DNA of 64,000 bases, taken from Agromyces mediolanus. Its GTDB lineage: Bacteria; Actinomycetota; Actinomycetes; Actinomycetales; Microbacteriaceae. Location of the stretch: the NCBI RefSeq assembly GCF_023715325.1, contig NZ_JAMBNX010000005.1, forward strand, positions 124,001-188,000. Reading direction: 5' to 3'. Within the stretch, counting starts at the first letter, position 1, and the number at the start of each line of letters is the position of its first letter. The position numbers and the translations under genes were made by a program. Below are positions 39,242 to 48,849 of this stretch, piece by piece. The notes beneath the pieces were generated by a model that saw only the letters and a program-made list of their open reading frames with translations, ran no database searches and was not told the DNA's origin.

Positions 39242-41736
39242 CGCATCGGCCCTTCCTCCTCCGCGGACGCCGCGGGCAACGTCACCACCATCGTGAGCCC
39301 GCCGCCCGGGGTGTCCTCCACCTCGAGCGTGCCGTCCATCCCCTCGACGAACCCTTTCGACAGGGCGAGGCCGAGGCCGAGGCCCGTCTCATTGTCGGTG
39401 TCGCCGAGCCGCTGGAAGGGGACGAACACGCCGTCGCGGCGCTCGGCCGGGATGCCGGGGCCGCGATCGACGACGCGCAGCTGCACCAGCCCGCGGAACC
39501 CCGACGCCGCGATCCGCACCCGCTCCCCAGGCGGCGAGTGCCGCACCGCGTTCGCGAGCAGGTTCACCACCACCCGTTGCAGCAGTCCGGCGTCCGCGAG
39601 CAGCGGCGGCACCCCGTCGGCGAGGTCCAGCTCGACCTCGCCCGGGCCGAGACCGAGCTCGTCGAGGGCGGGGAACACGACATCTGCCGTCTCGACCGGG
39701 GAGAGCCGCACGGCGAGCGCGCCCGCCTGCACCCGGCTGACATCGAGCAGGTTCGTCACGAGCTCGGCGAGCGCGTCGAGGCTCTCCGCCGCGGTGTCCA
39801 GCAGCTCCGCCCGCTCGCCGGCGGGCAGCTGCAGCTCCGGCGAGCGCAGTGCACTGATCGCCGCCGACGCCGAGGTCAGCGGACGGCGCAGGTCGTGGCC
39901 GACCGCGGCGAGCAGCGCCGAACGCACCTTGTCGGTCTCGGCGAGCTCCGAGGCCTCCTCCGCGGCGGAGGCGAGGGCGCCGTGCTCGATCGCCGCGTCG
40001 AGCTGGGTGGCGATCACCTGCAGCAGGCGGGCCTCCGAGGCATCCAGGTCCGGACCGTGCAGCTCGAGCGTGCCGCGCTCGCCGATGGGCACGAGCGAGA
40101 CCCGGTCGTCGCGGGTCGGCTCGCCGTCGGCGACCAGGGGCGCTCCGTCGACGAGGAGCCGCACGCCCGCGAGCCCGAACGCCTCACGGGTGCGGGTGAC
40201 CATCGCCTGCAGGGCGTCCTCGCCGCGCAGCACGCTGCCCGCCATCGTGGCGAGCAGCTGCGACTCCGCAGCCGCCCGCTTCGCCTCGCGGGTGCGACGT
40301 GCGGCCTGGTCGACGACGTAGCTCACGAGGAGGGCGTTCGCGACGTAGAAGACGAGGGCGAGGAACTGCCGCGGATCGGCGATCGTCAGCGTGTGCACGG
40401 GGGCGACGAAGAGGAAGTTCAGCGTGATCCCCGACAGCACCGCCGCGAACAGGCCCGGCCAGATGCCGCCGATCAGGGCGACCACGATGACGAGCAGCTG
40501 GTAGGCGAGCACGTCGCTCGTGATCGAGGTCTCGGTGTGGAACAGCAGCAGCACCCAGCTGAGCAGCGGGCCCGCGACGAGCGCGACCGCGAAGCCGATG
40601 AGGAGGCGCGTGCGGCTGAGCGCCCCGCCGATCCGGGGCAGCGACAGCGCCGCCCCGGCCGCCGCGTGCGTCACGATGTGCACGTCGATGTCGCCGGACT
40701 CGCGGATCACGGTCGCGCCGATCCCCGGCCCCGAGAAGGCGGCGGCCAGCCGCGAGCGACGACTCACGCCGATGACGAGCTGCGTGGCGTCGACCGAGCG
40801 GGCGAACTCGACGAGGGCGTGCGGGACGTCCTCGCCGACGACCTGGTGGAAGGTGCCGCCGAGCTGCTCGACGAGCGTGCGCTGGGCGTCGAGGGCGCCC
40901 GGATGCCTCGCCCGCATGCCGTCCGGCCGTGTCACGTGCACGGCGATGAGCTCCCCGCCCGAGGAGCGCGAGGCGATCCGCGCGCCGCGGCGGAGCAGGG
41001 TCTCGCCCTCCGGGCCGCCCGTGAGTGCCACGACGACCCGCTCGCGCGCCTCCCACTTGTGGCTGATGCCGTGCTCGGCCCGGTACGCCTTCAGCGCGGA
41101 GTCCACCTCGTCGGCGAGCCAGAGCAGGGCGAGCTCGCGGAGCGCGGTGAGGTTGCCGAGGCGGAAGTAGTTCGAGAGTGCGGCGTCGATCCGCTCGGCC
41201 GGGTAGACGAGCCCGCCGGACAGCCGATCGCGGAGCGCCTGCGGCGCCAGGTCGACGACCTCGATCTGGTCGGCTGCCCGCAGCACCCGGTCGGGGATCG
41301 TCTCGCGCTGCGGCACTCCCGTGATCTGCAGCACGACGTCGCCGAGTGACTCGATGTGCTGCGTGTTCACCGTCGAGATGACGTCGATGCCGGCGTCGAG
41401 CAGCTCCTCGACATCCTGCCATCGCTTCTCGTGCCGCGAGCCCGGGGCGTTGGTGTGCGCGAGCTCGTCGACGAGGGCGACCTCGGGCCGGCGGGCGAGG
41501 AGGGCGTCGAGGTCGAGTTCTTCGAGCGGCATCCCGCGGTGCAGCTCGACCCGGCGCGGCACGAGCTCGAGCCCCGCCGTCATCGCCGCGGTCGCCCGCC
41601 GCCCGTGCGTCTCGACGAAGCCGACGACGACGTCGCGGCCCTCGCCGAGGAGGCGCTTGCCCTCCTCGAGCATCGTGTACGTCTTGCCGACGCCGGGCGC
41701 GGCGCCGAGCAGTACCCGCAGCCGACCGCGTTTCAT
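39238..41736 (-). CDS. kdpD: Sensor histidine kinase KdpD
   Basis: An 832-aa K+-limitation/turgor sensor. The N-terminal KdpD domain has Walker A GAAPGVGKT (residues 11-19) and VDELAHTNAPGS; a USP-like domain covers about 245-365, four membrane helices about 385-490, then a GAF-like region. The phospho-accepting His614 is in VGHDLRRPLTSA, and the ATPase boxes are NLLANAVRHSP, DRGPGIP and GLGLGLALSKG. It is separated from kdpC by 148 bases holding two palindromes, so it may have its own transcription control. Confidence 0.97.
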   Translation of the reverse strand: MKRGRLRVLLGAAPGVGKTYTMLEEGKRLLGEGRDVVVGFVETHGRRATAAMTAGLELVPRRVELHRGMPLEELDLDALLARRPEVALVDELAHTNAPGSRHEKRWQDVEELLDAGIDVISTVNTQHIESLGDVVLQITGVPQRETIPDRVLRAADQIEVVDLAPQALRDRLSGGLVYPAERIDAALSNYFRLGNLTALRELALLWLADEVDSALKAYRAEHGISHKWEARERVVVALTGGPEGETLLRRGARIASRSSGGELIAVHVTRPDGMRARHPGALDAQRTLVEQLGGTFHQVVGEDVPHALVEFARSVDATQLVIGVSRRSRLAAAFSGPGIGATVIRESGDIDVHIVTHAAAGAALSLPRIGGALSRTRLLIGFAVALVAGPLLSWVLLLFHTETSITSDVLAYQLLVIVVALIGGIWPGLFAAVLSGITLNFLFVAPVHTLTIADPRQFLALVFYVANALLVSYVVDQAARRTREAKRAAAESQLLATMAGSVLRGEDALQAMVTRTREAFGLAGVRLLVDGAPLVADGEPTRDDRVSLVPIGERGTLELHGPDLDASEARLLQVIATQLDAAIEHGALASAAEEASELAETDKVRSALLAAVGHDLRRPLTSASAAISALRSPELQLPAGERAELLDTAAESLDALAELVTNLLDVSRVQAGALAVRLSPVETADVVFPALDELGLGPGEVELDLADGVPPLLADAGLLQRVVVNLLANAVRHSPPGERVRIAASGFRGLVQLRVVDRGPGIPAERRDGVFVPFQRLGDTDNETGLGLGLALSKGFVEGMDGTLEVEDTPGGGLTMVVTLPAASAEEEGPMR

Positions 41737-41778
41737 GTCGTCATCCTCCCACCTGCGTTTGCCTCGCCCTCGATCCGA

Positions 41779-41808
41779 GTTGCCCGACTTTCATGAAAGT
41801 CGGGCAAC
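41779..41808. repeat. Dispersed palindrome, copy 3
   Basis: A 30-bp perfect core (arm GTTGCCCGACTTTCA). The left wing CCGA is kept, while the right wing has drifted to CCCG. It lies between kdpC and kdpD. Confidence 0.88.
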
Positions 41809-41824
41809 CCCGATCCAATCCCGA

Positions 41825-41854
41825 GTTGCCCAACTTTCATGAAAGTCGGGCAAC
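41825..41854. repeat. Dispersed palindrome, copy 4
   Basis: A tandem neighbour of copy 3, 46 bases to its right, with one mismatch in the stem (CCCAAC for CCCGAC). It begins 31 bases after the kdpC stop, reading on the minus strand. Together the pair may reduce read-through from kdpFABC into kdpDE. Confidence 0.88.
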
Positions 41855-41884
41855 CCTGGTGGGGACGGCGAGGCAGGATCCGGG

Positions 41885-42490
41885 TCACAGCTCCGCGAGC
41901 GCGAGGTTCAGGCGCAGCACGTTCACGGTCGGGTCGCCGAGGTAGCCGGCGTCGCGGCCCTGCACGAACCGCTCGACGAGGGCGGCGACCTCGGCCTCGG
42001 GCAGCCCGCGCGCCTCGGCCACGCGGGCCACCTGCAGCCGGGCGTACGCGGGGCTGATGTGCGGGTCGAGCCCCGATCCCGACGCCGTCACCGCGTCGGC
42101 TGGGATCTCGCCGCGCTGGACGCCGTCGGCCTCGCCGACCGCCGCCTGCCGCTCGGTGATCGCCGCGACGAGGTCCGCGTTCTCGGGCCCGAAGTTGCTG
42201 CCGCTCGAGGCGCCGCCGTCGTAGCCGTCGCCCGCGGCCGAGGGGCGCGGCTGGAACCACTCGGGCAGCGGCGCGCCCTCGGCATCCGCGAACGGCTGCC
42301 CGACGAGGGCCGAGCCGACGACCGCGCCGTCGGCGTCGCGGACGAGTGAGCCGTTCGCCTGCGCCGGCAGCGCGAACTGGCCGATGCCCGTGACGACGGC
42401 GGTGTAGCCGACGCCGAGCACGAGGGTGAGCACGAGCATCGCGCGGAGCGCGACCCAGTGGGTGCGGAGGGTGGAGCGGGTGGTGCTCAT
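41885..42490 (-). CDS. kdpC: K+-transporting ATPase subunit KdpC
   Basis: A 201-aa membrane-anchored chaperone-like subunit of the Kdp pump. One N-terminal helix (residues 14-36) is followed by a periplasm-facing-type domain with family motifs GQPFADAEGAPLPEWFQPRPS, ASSGSNFGPENADL and ASGSGLDPHISPAYARLQVARVA. It starts at ATG 42490 behind GGAAGGA, 26 bases after kdpB. Full length. Confidence 0.96.
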   Translation of the reverse strand: MSTTRSTLRTHWVALRAMLVLTLVLGVGYTAVVTGIGQFALPAQANGSLVRDADGAVVGSALVGQPFADAEGAPLPEWFQPRPSAAGDGYDGGASSGSNFGPENADLVAAITERQAAVGEADGVQRGEIPADAVTASGSGLDPHISPAYARLQVARVAEARGLPEAEVAALVERFVQGRDAGYLGDPTVNVLRLNLALAEL

Positions 42491-42516
42491 GGGACGGTCC
42501 TTCCGTTCCTGGCGGG

Positions 42517-44622
42517 TCAGAACCCGGGGATGAGGCTGACGACGAGGTCGATCAGTTTGATGCCGATGAACGGCGCGATGATGCCGCCGAGGCCGTACAC
42601 GAGCAGGTTGCGGCTCAGCACGGCGCTCGCCCCGCCCGCCCGGTACCTCACGCCGCGGAGCGCGAGCGGGATGAGGAAGACGATCACGATCGCGTTGAAG
42701 ATGATCGCCGACAGCACGGCCGAGGCCGGCGAGTGCAGCTGCATCAGGTTCAGCGCCGCGAGCCCCGGGAACACGCCCGCGAACATCGCCGGGATGATCG
42801 CGAAGTACTTCGCGAGGTCGTTCGCGATGGAGAAGGTCGTGAGCGCCCCGCGGGTGATCAGCAGCTGCTTGCCGATCCGCACGATGTCGATGAGCTTCGT
42901 CGGGTCGGAGTCGAGGTCGACCATGTTGCCGGCCTCCTTCGCGGCGGAGGTGCCGGTGTTCATCGCCACGCCGACGTCCGCCTGCGCGAGCGCGGGCGCG
43001 TCGTTCGTGCCGTCGCCGGTCATCGCGACGAGGTTGCCGCCCTCCTGCTCGCGGCGGATGAGGGCGAGCTTGTCCTCGGGCGTCGCCTCCGCGAGGAAGT
43101 CGTCGACGCCGGCCTCCTTCGCGATCGCGGCGGCCGTGAGCGGGTTGTCGCCCGTGATCATGACGGTGCGGATGCCCATCGTGCGCAGCTCGGCGAAGCG
43201 CTCGGCGAGGCCGTCCTTCACGACGTCCTTCAGATGCACGACGCCGAGCACGCGGGTCGCGCCGTCCGGCGCGCGCTCCGCGACGACGAGCGGCGTGCCA
43301 CCGGAGCTCGAGATGGTCTCCACCCGCTCGTCGAGCTCGGCGAGCAGCGAGGAGGGCTGGCGCCCGGATGCCTCGACCCACGCGAGCACGGCGGAGCCCG
43401 CGCCCTTCCGCACGATCCGCCCATCGGCGAGGTCGAGCCCCGACATCCGCGTCTGCGCCGTGAACGGCACCACTTCGCCGGCCGGCTGCGCCGCGCCCGA
43501 GGCGGGGAAGGCGACGCCACGCTCCGCCGCCAGCTCGACGATCGAGGCGCCCTCCGGCGTTGGGTCGGCGAGGGAGGCGAGCGCCGCCGCGCGGACGAGC
43601 TCGCTCTCCTCGACGCCCGGCAGCGGCACGAAGGCGCTCGCCCGCCGGTTGCCGTAGGTGATGGTGCCGGTCTTGTCGAGCAGCAGCGTCGTCACGTCGC
43701 CGGCGGCTTCGACCGCGCGGCCCGACATGGCGAGCACGTTCCGCTGCACGAGCCGGTCCATGCCGGCGATGCCGATCGCCGAGAGCAGGGCGCCGATCGT
43801 CGTCGGGATGAGGCAGACGAGGAGCGCGACGAGCACGGGGATCGACGCGGGCAGCGCCGCGTACGAGGCGATCGGGTTCAGCGTGAGCACGACGACGACG
43901 AAGACGATCGAGAGGCTCGCGAGCAGGATGTTCAGCGCGATCTCGTTCGGCGTCTTCTGCCGGGCGGCGCCCTCGACGAGCGCGATCATCCGATCCACGA
44001 AGGTCTCGCCCGGCTTCGAGGTGATGCGCACCACGATGCGGTCGGAGAGCACCCGCGTGCCGCCCGTCACGGCGCTGCGGTCGCCGCCGGACTCGCGCAC
44101 GACCGGGGCGGACTCGCCCGTGATCGCGGACTCGTCCACCGAGGCGATGCCGTGCACGATGTCGCCGTCGCCGGGGATGAGCTCGCCCGCCGTGACGACG
44201 ACGAGGTCGCCGAGCTGCAGTGCGGCCGAGGAGACCTCGACCGTGCGGCTGCGCTCGGCGCCGGGGTCGGCGACCTCGTCGTAGCGTTCGACGCGGTGCG
44301 CGACGGTGTCGCTGCGAGTGCGGCGGAGCGACTCGGCCTGCGCCTTGCCGCGGCCCTCGGCGACGGACTCGGCGAGGTTCGCGAAGAGCACGGTCAGCCA
44401 GAGCCAGGCGGCGATCGCCCAGGTGAACGACCAGGGCACCTCGCTGCCGCCGGAGGCCTGCGGCCCGCCGAGGACGGGCTCGGCGATCGCGAGCACCGTG
44501 GTGAGCACGGCGCCCACCTCGACGATGAACATGACGGGGTTCCGCCACATCAGGCGCGGGTCGAGCTTGCGCAGCGCGCCGGGCAGCGCGTGCCCGAGCT
44601 GGGCGGTGGTGATGAGGGACAT
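42517..44622 (-). CDS. kdpB: K+-transporting P-type ATPase subunit KdpB
   Basis: A 701-aa type IA P-type ATPase subunit that hydrolyses ATP to drive K+ uptake. The phosphorylated Asp316 is in [13 protein letters not shown], the actuator motif is [11 protein letters not shown], and the hinge motif is [18 protein letters not shown]. The helix motif [20 protein letters not shown] is typical of KdpB. The ATG is three bases after the kdpA stop. Complete. Confidence 0.98.
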   Translation of the reverse strand: MSLITTAQLGHALPGALRKLDPRLMWRNPVMFIVEVGAVLTTVLAIAEPVLGGPQASGGSEVPWSFTWAIAAWLWLTVLFANLAESVAEGRGKAQAESLRRTRSDTVAHRVERYDEVADPGAERSRTVEVSSAALQLGDLVVVTAGELIPGDGDIVHGIASVDESAITGESAPVVRESGGDRSAVTGGTRVLSDRIVVRITSKPGETFVDRMIALVEGAARQKTPNEIALNILLASLSIVFVVVVLTLNPIASYAALPASIPVLVALLVCLIPTTIGALLSAIGIAGMDRLVQRNVLAMSGRAVEAAGDVTTLLLDKTGTITYGNRRASAFVPLPGVEESELVRAAALASLADPTPEGASIVELAAERGVAFPASGAAQPAGEVVPFTAQTRMSGLDLADGRIVRKGAGSAVLAWVEASGRQPSSLLAELDERVETISSSGGTPLVVAERAPDGATRVLGVVHLKDVVKDGLAERFAELRTMGIRTVMITGDNPLTAAAIAKEAGVDDFLAEATPEDKLALIRREQEGGNLVAMTGDGTNDAPALAQADVGVAMNTGTSAAKEAGNMVDLDSDPTKLIDIVRIGKQLLITRGALTTFSIANDLAKYFAIIPAMFAGVFPGLAALNLMQLHSPASAVLSAIIFNAIVIVFLIPLALRGVRYRAGGASAVLSRNLLVYGLGGIIAPFIGIKLIDLVVSLIPGF

Positions 44623-44625
44623 GGG

Positions 44626-46299
44626 TCAGTTGAGCCCTTCTGCGAGGGGTCCGAGGGTGAGCACGGGGAAGTAGGTGAGCGCCGTGACGAGCACGGTGAC
44701 GCCGATGAGGAGCCCGACGAACTGCGGGCGGTGCGTGGGCAGGGTGCCGGCGGTCGCCGGGACCTTCCGTTGCGCGGCGAGCGAGCCGGCCAGGGCGAGC
44801 ACGAGCACGATCGGCACGAAGCGGCCGAGCAGCATCGCCACGCCGAGCGCGATGTTGAACCACGGGGTGTTGGCCGTGAGCCCGGCGAACGCCGAACCGT
44901 TGTTGTTCGCGGCGCTCGTGAAGGCGTAGAGCACCTCGCTCATGCCGTGGATGCCGGGGTTCCAGATCGAGGTCGACTCGACGTCCTCCCTGACCCCCGG
45001 GAGGGCGAAGCTCAGGGCGGTGCCCGTGAGCACGAGCGTCGGCGTGACGAGGATGTAGAGGCTCGCGAGCTTGATCTCCCGCGGCCCGATCTTCTTGCCG
45101 AGGTACTCGGGCGTGCGGCCGACGAGGAGCCCCGCGATGAACACCGCGATGACGGCGAGCACGAGCATGCCGTAGAGGCCGGAGCCGACGCCGCCGGGGG
45201 CGACCTCGCCGAGCATCATGTTCAGCATCGGCAGCATGCCGCCGAGCGCGGTGTACGAGTCGTGCATCGAGTTCACGGCGCCCGTCGAGGTGAGCGTCGA
45301 GGTCGTGGCGAACAGGGTCGAACCGAAGATGCCGAACCGGGTCTCCTTGCCCTCCATCGCGCCGCCCGCGAGTTCGGGTGCCGTGCCGCGGCCGGCGGCC
45401 TCGAGCGCGCTGAGCGCGACGAGCGAGAGCGCGAACAGCGTCGCCATGACCGCGAGGATCGCGTAGCCCTGCTTGTTGGAGCCGACGATCCGGCCGAAGG
45501 CGCGCGGCAGCGCGAACGGGATGGCGAGCATCAGCACGACCTCGAAGAGATTCGTCCACGCGGTGGGGTTCTCGAAGGGATGCGCCGAGTTCGCGTTGAA
45601 GAACCCGCCGCCGTTCGTGCCGAGGAGCTTGATGACCTCCTGGCTGGCGACCGGGCCGCCGGGCAGCTGCTGGATGCCGCCGGTGAGCGTGTGCACCTCG
45701 GTGAAGCCGGCGAAGTTCTGCACCACACCGCCGGCGAGGAGCACGATCGCACCGACGATCGCGAGCGGCAGCAGCACGCGCAGGCAGCCGCGCACGAGGT
45801 CGACCCAGAAGTTGCCGAGCGTGGGCGAGCCGTGCCGGGCGAAGCCGCGCACGAGGGCGATGGCGACGGCGATGCCGACGGCCGCGGAGACGAAGTTCTG
45901 CACGGCGAGCCCCGCGAGCTGCACGGTGTAGCCCATCGTCAGCTCGGGGGAGTAGGACTGCCAGTTCGTGTTCGCGACGAAGGAGGCCGCGGTGTTGAAC
46001 GCGAGCCCCTCCGGCACGGCCGGCAGGCCGAGCGAGTACGGCAGCACCGCCTGCGCCCGCTGCAGGACGTAGACGAGCAGCAGGCCCACGAGCGAGAAGG
46101 CGAGCACGCCGCGGAGGTACGCGGGCCAGGACTGCTCGGCGCGAGGATCGACGCCGATGAGGCGGTAGAAGCCGCGCTCGACGCGCCAGTCGCGGTCGCT
46201 CGTGTAGGTGCGGGCGAGGTAGTCGCCGAGGGGGCGGTAGAGGAGGGCGAGGATCAGCGCGAGGGTGGCCGCCTGCAGGGCGGCGAAGAGCACCTCCAT
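44626..46299 (-). CDS. kdpA: K+-transporting ATPase subunit KdpA
   Basis: A 557-aa K+-channel-like subunit of the SKT superfamily with about ten helices and selectivity-filter-like loops such as [33 protein letters not shown] and [15 protein letters not shown]. It provides the selectivity for K+. Its ATG overlaps the kdpF stop by one base. Confidence 0.98.
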   Translation of the reverse strand: MEVLFAALQAATLALILALLYRPLGDYLARTYTSDRDWRVERGFYRLIGVDPRAEQSWPAYLRGVLAFSLVGLLLVYVLQRAQAVLPYSLGLPAVPEGLAFNTAASFVANTNWQSYSPELTMGYTVQLAGLAVQNFVSAAVGIAVAIALVRGFARHGSPTLGNFWVDLVRGCLRVLLPLAIVGAIVLLAGGVVQNFAGFTEVHTLTGGIQQLPGGPVASQEVIKLLGTNGGGFFNANSAHPFENPTAWTNLFEVVLMLAIPFALPRAFGRIVGSNKQGYAILAVMATLFALSLVALSALEAAGRGTAPELAGGAMEGKETRFGIFGSTLFATTSTLTSTGAVNSMHDSYTALGGMLPMLNMMLGEVAPGGVGSGLYGMLVLAVIAVFIAGLLVGRTPEYLGKKIGPREIKLASLYILVTPTLVLTGTALSFALPGVREDVESTSIWNPGIHGMSEVLYAFTSAANNNGSAFAGLTANTPWFNIALGVAMLLGRFVPIVLVLALAGSLAAQRKVPATAGTLPTHRPQFVGLLIGVTVLVTALTYFPVLTLGPLAEGLN

Positions 46300-46388
46300 C
46301 AGAACCTCTCGGGCTTCACGAGGGCGATGACCAGATAGATGACGGCGGCGATGCCCAGCGCGGCGGCGAGGAGCTCGAAGACGATCAC
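46299..46388 (-). CDS. kdpF: Small Kdp subunit KdpF
   Basis: A 29-aa single-helix peptide ending [11 protein letters not shown], the hallmark of KdpF, which stabilises the KdpABC complex in the membrane. It starts at GTG 46388, overlapping the stop of an upstream micro-ORF (GTGA), and its stop overlaps kdpA. Confidence 0.93.
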   Translation of the reverse strand: MIVFELLAAALGIAAVIYLVIALVKPERF

Positions 46389-46468
46389 AGCTTCTCGACC
46401 CCCTTGGCGATGAGGGCGACGACCGCGAACACGGCGAGGATGCCGAGGATGGCGACGACGTCGAGCAC
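46385..46468 (-). CDS. Kdp-linked micro-ORF, 27-aa membrane peptide
   Basis: A 27-codon frame from GTG 46468 with CTGGAG seven bases upstream: a short acidic start (VLDVVAILG), one hydrophobic helix and the basic end IAKGVEKL. Its stop overlaps the KdpF GTG by two bases, so it heads the kdp operon. It is too short for most gene finders. It may be an extra small subunit or a coupling peptide; I know no assigned function. Confidence 0.7.
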   Translation of the reverse strand: MLDVVAILGILAVFAVVALIAKGVEKL

Positions 46469-46578
46469 GGGGACTCCAGGATCGGGCGCCGCCTGCCGCG
46501 GTCGCGGCGGGCGGGCAGCGCATCGGCTGCACCTGCGATGCAACACCCGCGGCGGGCCCGTCGGGCGGGTCCTCACGG

Positions 46579-46607
46579 TTCCCTAACGCCGGCTCCAGGC
46601 TTCCCTA
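46579..46607 (-). promoter_or_regulatory. Paired TAGGGAA repeats upstream of kdp, candidate KdpE site
   Basis: TTCCCTA (TAGGGAA on the coding strand of kdp) occurs at 46579-46585 and 46601-46607, exactly 22 bases apart or two helical turns, about 115-140 bases upstream of the first kdp start. This is the layout of an OmpR-type response-regulator site. Confidence 0.5.
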
Positions 46608-46634
46608 CGCGCCCCTCACGGCCTGGCCCGCTCC

Positions 46635-46708
46635 CTGGTCCGCTGAGCCTGTCGAAGCGGTGGCGCTCCCCTCGACAAGCTCGGGGAACCAACAAGCTCG
46701 GGGAACCG
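46635..46708. repeat. Dispersed GAGC-type repeat cluster A
   Basis: At least three copies of the GGTTCC-SWGAGC-YYGTCGAA family in both orientations, between the kdp promoter and the end of the GbsR-type gene. Copies differ by single bases. Confidence 0.8.
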
Positions 46709-46713
46709 ACCGC

Positions 46714-47202
46714 CTACTCCCCGCGGCGCAGCGCCTCGCGCTCGACCTCCCACTCCTCGAGGAGCTCCGGCATCCGTGCCGCCATGAAGCGGAAGAACCC
46801 GGCCATGTCCCGTCCCCGCGCGGCCGCGGCGTCGTCGTGGGCGGCGTCGGCGATCTCGTCGATGAGCTCTGCGAGCCGCGAGTAGATCGGCAGTCCGCTC
46901 GTGAGCACGGCGTGCCAGGTGTCGTCGAACAGGCGGTAGCGGTCGCGGCGGCTGTCGGGGCTCGAGATCCGGTGCGCCATCCGCGCCGTCTGCAGGTACC
47001 GCACCGCGCCCGACACGGCGGCCGCGCTCACGCCGAGCCGCTCGGCGAGCTCGGCGGCCGTGGAGCCCTCGGCGGGCGAGGCCACGAGGGCCATCAGCAC
47101 GCGCGAGGGCATCCGCGGCATCCCGGCGGCGGTGAGCATCGCCGCCCCCTCTTCGGCGGCGGCGATCGCGCGGTGGCGGCCGCGGTCCTCGGATGCCGTC
47201 AC
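46714..47202 (-). CDS. GbsR/MarR-type transcriptional regulator
   Basis: A 162-aa winged-helix regulator. The HTH AAELAERLGVSAAAVSGAVRYL (residues about 49-70) and the wing RISSPDSRRDRYRLFDDTW fit the GbsR-like branch of MarR that often accompanies ABC-2 exporters; a helical C-terminus follows. It starts at GTG 47202 with GGAGGG upstream, 27 bases after the permease stop, so it is the third gene of the exporter operon. It probably represses the operon through the palindrome at 49835-49850. Confidence 0.85.
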   Translation of the reverse strand: MTASEDRGRHRAIAAAEEGAAMLTAAGMPRMPSRVLMALVASPAEGSTAAELAERLGVSAAAVSGAVRYLQTARMAHRISSPDSRRDRYRLFDDTWHAVLTSGLPIYSRLAELIDEIADAAHDDAAAARGRDMAGFFRFMAARMPELLEEWEVEREALRRGE

Positions 47203-47229
47203 GCGTCCCTCCTCACGTCGATCCGTCGC

Positions 47230-48849
47230 TCAATCGCCCGCCGCGAGCTCGCGCCGCCGCATCAGGCCGAGGGCGAGCACGCCGCCCGCGGCGACGGCGC
47301 CGAGCAGCCACCAGAGCCCCTTGACGTCGACCCCGTCGGCGGTGGCGACGGGCGTCACGGCGACCGGCGAGAGGTTCGTCACCCAGTCGGGCAGTCCGAA
47401 CAGCGGACCGAACATGCCGAGCAGCAACGCGACGAGCACGAGCACCCAGCCGAGCGCGATCGTGAGCCGCGGTGCGAGCACGAACACGAGCGCCGTGAGC
47501 ACCAGGAACACTGCCGCGGCGGCGAGCTGGCCCGCTCCCGCGACGAGCGCGTCCCAGGAGAGCGAGGCGTCGGCGCCCTTCGCCTGCACGCCGAGCCAGG
47601 CGCCGAGCACCGCGGCCGCGCACACGGCGAACGCGGCCCCGAGGCCGACGAGGAGGAACGCCCAGAGCCAGCGCACCCGGCCGACGGGCGCGGCGAGCAC
47701 CTGCTCGGCAGTGCCGTGCGCCTCCTCCTGACGTGCCCGCGTGACCGTCTGCACCGCCGCGCACGCGGCGAGCACCCCGACGATGGTGAAGAAGATCACG
47801 ACCATGCCCTGCTCGAGGCTGCCGCCCTTCGAGAGCGCGGCGAACAGCTCCTCGACCGCCGGGATCTTCGTGCCGATCTCGTCGATCACCGCGCCGAGGC
47901 TCGTGGCGAGCGCGCCGGTGAGGAGGCCGCCGATCGCCCAGCCGACGACGGAGCCGCGGGCGAGCCGCCACACCAGTCCGAGCGGTGAGCCGAGGCTCGC
48001 GGGGGCGTCGAGTCGGCCGGCGCGCTCGGCGATGAAGCTGCCGTCGAGGTCGCGCACGCGCTGCAACCCGAAGGCGAGCCCCGTGAGCGCGACGGCGACG
48101 ATGCCGCAGAGCACGAGCGGCCACCACGCGTCGTCGGCGAACGGGCGGGCGTTCTCCGCCCAGCCGAACGGCGAGAGCCAGGTCAGCCAGGAGCTCTCGA
48201 TGCGCTGCAGGTCCGCCGACGGCGTGCCGAGGGCGTTGCCGAGCCCGCAGACGACGAAGCTCACGAGCAGCACCCACACGCCGAGCGAGTTCGCCCCGCG
48301 CGAGGTGCGCATGAGCTGCGCGGCCACGAGCCCGACGCCGAGGAAGACGAGCCCGACCGCCGCGGCGGCGAGCCCCGACACGATCGAACCGAGGGGTGCG
48401 TAGCCCGCCCCGGCGAAGCACGCCGCCACGAGCACGGCGAGCGCGAGGTTCGCGCCGAACCCGTGCAGCACGGTGGCCGTGAGGGGCGCGGTGCGCCCGG
48501 CCGGGGTGGCGGCGACGAGTTCGGCGCGGCCCAGTTCCTCGTCCATCCGGGTGTGCCGCACGGCGAGGAAGCTCGACATGAATGCCGCCATCATCGCGAG
48601 GAACGGCAGGATCAGGAACAGCGTGAACGCGTCGAGCTCCGCGCCCGACGGCAGCCCGCGGAAGAGCATGATCACCGGATTTGCGGCGACCGCGGCGAGC
48701 ACCTCCCGGCGGTCGGCCTCGGTGCCGTAGGACTGCGCCACCCCGCCGATCGCCGCGATCGCGAGCAGCGCAGTGCCGCCGACCCAGAGCACGAGCTGCC
48801 AACGGTCGCGCCGCAGACGCTGGCCGAGCAGCGCGCCGACGGTGCTCAT
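47230..48849 (-). CDS. ABC-2 type exporter permease, two-module
   Basis: A 539-aa membrane protein with about 12 hydrophobic segments in two halves (residues about 15-260 and 300-535), the double-size permease found with single actinobacterial ABC-2 ATPases (polyketide- or drug-export-like). The ATG 48849 overlaps the ATPase stop by four bases. Exported compound unknown; similar three-gene sets often give resistance to hydrophobic antibiotics. Confidence 0.88.
   Translation of the reverse strand: MSTVGALLGQRLRRDRWQLVLWVGGTALLAIAAIGGVAQSYGTEADRREVLAAVAANPVIMLFRGLPSGAELDAFTLFLILPFLAMMAAFMSSFLAVRHTRMDEELGRAELVAATPAGRTAPLTATVLHGFGANLALAVLVAACFAGAGYAPLGSIVSGLAAAAVGLVFLGVGLVAAQLMRTSRGANSLGVWVLLVSFVVCGLGNALGTPSADLQRIESSWLTWLSPFGWAENARPFADDAWWPLVLCGIVAVALTGLAFGLQRVRDLDGSFIAERAGRLDAPASLGSPLGLVWRLARGSVVGWAIGGLLTGALATSLGAVIDEIGTKIPAVEELFAALSKGGSLEQGMVVIFFTIVGVLAACAAVQTVTRARQEEAHGTAEQVLAAPVGRVRWLWAFLLVGLGAAFAVCAAAVLGAWLGVQAKGADASLSWDALVAGAGQLAAAAVFLVLTALVFVLAPRLTIALGWVLVLVALLLGMFGPLFGLPDWVTNLSPVAVTPVATADGVDVKGLWWLLGAVAAGGVLALGLMRRRELAAGD

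Noticed and set aside
41885..45559. A 1224-codon minus-strand frame spanning kdpA, kdpB and kdpC
   Set aside because: Only its last 201 codons (kdpC from 42490) are coding; the rest is an out-of-frame reading of kdpA and kdpB.
42733..46338. A 1201-codon open frame on the plus strand opposite kdpBA
   Set aside because: It is an antisense shadow caused by GC-rich codons; it has low-complexity Arg/Glu/His content and no family motif, while kdpB and kdpA are unmistakable on the other strand.
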